From: Mariprofundus sp. EBB-1
GTDB lineage: Bacteria; Pseudomonadota; Zetaproteobacteria; Mariprofundales; Mariprofundaceae
Assembly: GCF_003665155.1 (NCBI RefSeq)
Contig: NZ_RCFQ01000002.1
Coordinates: 62,001-126,000, forward strand
Direction of reading: 5' to 3'
DNA length: 64,000 bases
Part shown: positions 62,579-64,000 of the stretch, piece after piece
Layout of the letters: each line of letters opens with the position of its first letter
How positions within the stretch are numbered: the first letter of the stretch is position 1
Position numbers and translations under genes: made by a program
Notes under the pieces: model-generated
Told to the model about the DNA's origin: nothing
Databases searched by the model: none
Seen by the model: the letters and a program-made list of their open reading frames with translations, nothing else

Positions 62579-63373
62579 CTATAGCAGTTCAGTTTCTTCT
62601 TGTTTCTTATCTTCTGTTTGCTCTTCTTCAGTTTCTTCTTGTTTGTTGAAATGAATGATTATACCGATAATGGTGGAAATAAGCCCCAGTGTTAATACGA
62701 CGGTTGCAGACGGTGGCAGGTCGAGAAAATGGGCTGTGAGTGTGCCGACTACACTGGCAAGGGCTGCCAGGGCAGTAGCTTGCCATATCGGGCCGTTGTG
62801 ACCATTGCGCCATACGGATAGGGCGGGCATGACCAGGTAAGCGAATACGAGCAATACACCGATAGCATGAATGGCTGGCACGATGATCAGGCTTAATCCG
62901 GCAGAGAAACGTAAACGACCATGATAGGTGTTGCTGTGTGGTGTTAAAGCCAGAGCCAATCCAACGGCTGAAAATGCTACGAGTATTCCAATACCTTCCC
63001 AGTTTACGCCTAGAATACTGCCGAACATCAGCTCCATCAATTGCCCTTCACCATACGGTAGCAGGGATAGTAGAACCATGCCAAGAGAGGCTGCAAAGGC
63101 ATACACTGCACCCATGACAGCCTCTTTGGGTAAGATGGTATCTTCATCCATGGTTGCCATCAGCGCTACGGCAATAGCAGTGGTGATGATGGCGATGAAT
63201 ATGCCAGGCATATGCAGAGCCATGCCGAGCGCATAACCTGTTGCTGCAACCTGCGCCAGAGCCAAATCAACAAATACAATACGTCGTTCCAGTACCCTCT
63301 GCCCCAATACGGGTAGGCTGATAGCAATCACCAGCGTGGCTATTAATACTGTTAATAAAATCATTGGCTCCAC
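62579..63373 (-). CDS. ZnuB-like metal ABC transporter permease with charged tail
   Basis: A 264-residue ABC-3 family permease with about seven hydrophobic helices. Early motifs are LGQRVLERRIVFVDLALAQV and ATGYALGMAL; HAIGVLLVFAYLVMPALS is characteristic of Zn/Mn/Fe chelate permeases. The C-terminal 30 residues are almost only Lys, Gln, Glu and Thr, partly from an 18-bp exact direct repeat (62588-62605 and 62627-62644). It overlaps the binding-protein gene by 13 bp. The metal is likely zinc or manganese. Confidence 0.9.
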   Translation of the reverse strand: MEPMILLTVLIATLVIAISLPVLGQRVLERRIVFVDLALAQVAATGYALGMALHMPGIFIAIITTAIAVALMATMDEDTILPKEAVMGAVYAFAASLGMVLLSLLPYGEGQLMELMFGSILGVNWEGIGILVAFSAVGLALALTPHSNTYHGRLRFSAGLSLIIVPAIHAIGVLLVFAYLVMPALSVWRNGHNGPIWQATALAALASVVGTLTAHFLDLPPSATVVLTLGLISTIIGIIIHFNKQEETEEEQTEDKKQEETELL

Positions 63374-64000
63374 CTCGCGATACGTTCAATCATTCTATCA
63401 AACATACCGATATATCCTTTTGCCCCGAATCCTGCGACCGAATCGGGTAATACCATCAGACGAATACCTGCGGCATCGGCTATGCGTTGGGCAATCGCTT
63501 TGCTATTGTATGGTTCAACCCAGATGAGTTTCACCTTCTTTTGACGAATAATATCGACCAGGTTATCCAGGTGGCGTGTGGATGGTTCGATGCCTGATTT
63601 AGGTTCAACGAACCCAGCTAGTTCAATATTCATGGATTTCATGAAATACACATAGGTGCTGTGGTAGGTAATGATGGCGCCGGTGTGCAGATCCATATAA
63701 TCACGCCAGCGCGGTAATGCGCCTCGAATAGCCGTGACAAATGCGTCAACTCTTTGTTGATATCGCTCAGCATTGACCGGATCTATCTCACTCATACGAA
63801 TAGCCAGTGCTAATGCCACTTTGATGCCAAGCTCCGGATCAAGCCACCAGTAAGGGTTTGTATCTGAAGACCATTGCTCCATGGTGTCGCTGGTCATACC
63901 GCGTGGTACACCAATGGCTTCAATGGCATCATCGCCGCTGAAATAGCCTTGCATGCCAGGTGTTACCTTTGGGTTTTTAGACAGATGGATCAGGGTACTC
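63361..64000 (-). CDS. ZnuA-like metal-binding protein, cut by the window edge
   Basis: The C-terminal about 213 residues of a cluster A-I solute-binding protein; the frame stays open to the right edge, so the start lies outside. Seen are HLSKNPKVTPGM, DTNPYWWLDPELGIKVALAL, TYHSTYVYFMKSMNIELAGF, VEPKSGIEPSTRHLDNLV and IWVEPYNSKAIAQRIADAAG. The His in ITYHS and the Glu in VEPY are typical metal-site positions. It delivers metal to the permease encoded just downstream; the ATPase gene must lie elsewhere or further right. Confidence 0.9.
   Translation of the reverse strand, partial: STLIHLSKNPKVTPGMQGYFSGDDAIEAIGVPRGMTSDTMEQWSSDTNPYWWLDPELGIKVALALAIRMSEIDPVNAERYQQRVDAFVTAIRGALPRWRDYMDLHTGAIITYHSTYVYFMKSMNIELAGFVEPKSGIEPSTRHLDNLVDIIRQKKVKLIWVEPYNSKAIAQRIADAAGIRLMVLPDSVAGFGAKGYIGMFDRMIERIARWSQ

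Noticed and set aside
1-64000. CRISPR array, rRNA operon, intact IS or prophage
   Set aside because: No regularly spaced direct repeats, no rRNA sequence, no transposase or phage structural gene was found on either strand.

Overview
The window looks like chromosomal DNA of a Gram-negative, autotrophic proteobacterium. It carries a complete Tol-Pal set (TolB, Pal, CpoB), outer-membrane barrels, a lipocalin, type IV pilins and a divergent cbbR / form II RuBisCO (cbbM) pair. Form II RuBisCO together with an NtrYX-TrkAH operon and type IV pili would suit a microaerophilic iron oxidiser such as a Zetaproteobacterium (Mariprofundus-like). That placement is inference from gene content only; no rRNA or taxonomic marker search was possible.

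Left part (1-24.7 kb). A minus-strand type IV pilus locus comes first: two pilins, a PglL/Wzy-type O-oligosaccharyltransferase, a TPR protein, and an ABC ATPase with permease arranged like Myxococcus pilG-pilH-pilI. The first pilin has a clear sigma-54 promoter. Next is a plus-strand five-gene envelope operon (LolA-like protein, two MacB/LolCE-like permeases, LolD-like ATPase, outer-membrane barrel). A minus-strand block follows with tolB, pal, cpoB, queE and queC. A plus-strand operon then holds a DUF4390 protein, ntrY, ntrX, trkA and trkH, followed by pepA.

Middle (24.7-43.7 kb). A gene-poor stretch surrounds an unknown poly-Gly lipoprotein. Then comes the most interesting region, a light-response island (about 26.6-33.7 kb). 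A MerR/LitR-type regulator with a degenerate cobalamin module lies divergent from a glutathione peroxidase / MipA pair across an operator of TGTA boxes spaced 11-23-11 bp. It heads a tightly coupled operon for a mini c-type cytochrome, CPD photolyase, a DUF523/DUF1722 protein, a PAS-like protein with a CxxC-CxxC module, a lipocalin and a BLUF photoreceptor fused to a PsiE-type membrane domain; ferrochelatase follows. After this are rlmJ, a DUF481 protein, a sensor/regulator cluster, a CvfB-like protein, an orphan MotB-like coiled-coil protein preceded by a coupled 25-codon ORF, and small conserved genes.

Right part (43.7-64 kb). An AddB/AddA-like recombination nuclease pair is followed by a DUF3616 protein, two histidine phosphatases, an HI0933-family flavoprotein, tRNA-Gly(CCC), a nitrilase, folE, the cbbR-cbbM locus with a LysR-type palindrome over its promoter, a phosphohexomutase, and a ZnuB/ZnuA-type metal transporter whose znuA-like gene runs off the right edge.

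No rRNA, CRISPR array, intact insertion sequence or prophage was seen. The best candidate for an undescribed system is the LitR-like / BLUF-PsiE island, in which a regulator that has apparently lost cobalamin sensing shares an operon with a flavin photoreceptor in the membrane.
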